From Nocardia xishanensis NBRC 101358 (lineage in GTDB: Bacteria; Actinomycetota; Actinomycetes; Mycobacteriales; Mycobacteriaceae), in assembly GCF_001613365.1 (NCBI RefSeq), contig NZ_BDCF01000064.1, forward strand, positions 1-37,227: a DNA stretch of 37,227 bases. The letters run 5' to 3'. Made by a program: the position numbers and the translations under genes. Shown here in pieces: positions 37,114 to 37,227 of this stretch (position 1 is the stretch's first letter; each line of letters starts with the position of its first letter). The notes beneath the pieces are model-generated. The model saw only the letters and a program-made list of their open reading frames with translations. It had not been told where the DNA came from and ran no database searches.

Positions 37114-37227
37114 GCGAGCGAAGCGAGTGAATCATGTGCCAGCGCGCCGAGCGCATGCCGGAGCCGAGCGTCAGCGAGGTGCAGGCATGAGCGAGCGAAG
37201 CGAGTGAATCATGTGCCAGCGCGCCGA
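37110..37227 (+). repeat. Tandem stop/start-coupling repeat (one full and one truncated copy)
   Basis: Copy 1 is 37110-37186 (77 bp) and copy 2 starts at 37187. The 41 bases of copy 2 inside the window are identical to copy 1. Each begins ATGAGCGAGCGAAGCGAGTG, and copy 1 ends gagcgtcagcgaggtgcaggc before the next ATG, like the copies before mraY. The frame from ATG 37110 reads MSERSE then TGA. In the same frame an ATG at 37134 restarts and reads 18 codons ending PSVSEVQA, with its TGA (37188-37190) overlapping ATG 37187. The GAGG at 37176-37179 supplies a ribosome site for the next start. The downstream gene lies outside the window. Confidence 0.85.

Noticed and set aside
37128..37136. In-frame TGA in the repeat as a selenocysteine codon
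   Set aside because: There is no SECIS-like hairpin or selenoprotein motif, and the frame is only a few codons; the TGA with a nearby restart ATG fits termination-reinitiation better.

Overview
The window is a GC-rich (roughly 70%) chromosomal segment of a mycolic-acid actinobacterium of the order Mycobacteriales, most likely Nocardia or a close relative. The evidence is the dcw gene order murE-murF-mraY-murD-ftsW-murG-murC-ftsQ-ftsZ-pgeF-yggS-sepF-yggT-wag31 without ftsA, an Emb-type arabinosyltransferase, an MTB12-like lipoprotein, a CtpE-type P-ATPase, and an ileS gene behind a short translational T-box. The genus is inferred, not proven. No prophage, insertion sequence, CRISPR array, rRNA or tRNA was found.

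Region 1 (1-15,510) is the division and cell-wall cluster. It carries the cytoplasmic peptidoglycan precursor pathway (MurE, MurF, MurD, MurC), the lipid-linked steps (MraY, MurG), the septal glycan polymerase FtsW, FtsQ, FtsZ, the FtsZ membrane anchor SepF, and the polar growth scaffold Wag31/DivIVA. Genes are packed with ATGA/GTGA stop-start overlaps. Several junctions are instead filled by 47-80 bp spacers that encode tiny ORFs, each overlapping the upstream stop and the downstream start. Some of these spacers are recognisable copies of an interspersed repeat that recurs at the right end of the window. This is the most unusual feature seen. A strong stem-loop terminator follows ftsZ, and a 367-bp regulatory region precedes it.

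Region 2 (15,511-23,440) holds a small membrane protein, the T-box-controlled ileS, a secreted NlpC/P60 hydrolase behind an AT-richer leader with a Crp/GlxR-like palindrome, a convergent GalU-like nucleotidyltransferase, dinB (DNA polymerase IV) and an MTB12-like lipoprotein.

Region 3 (23,441-37,227) holds an orphan arabinosyltransferase, an ADP-ribosylglycohydrolase and a RarD-like transporter on the minus strand, then ctpE and a PhzF-family protein on the plus strand. A minus-strand operon lspA-rluD-unknown membrane protein follows, then a two-lipoprotein operon, a VOC/PhnB-like protein, and a tandem pair of the junction repeat cut by the window edge. Seven genes in regions 1 to 3 have a TANNNT -10 box only 7-8 nt before the start codon, which suggests leaderless mRNAs. 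This settles several starts (dinB, emb, rarD, the first lipoprotein).
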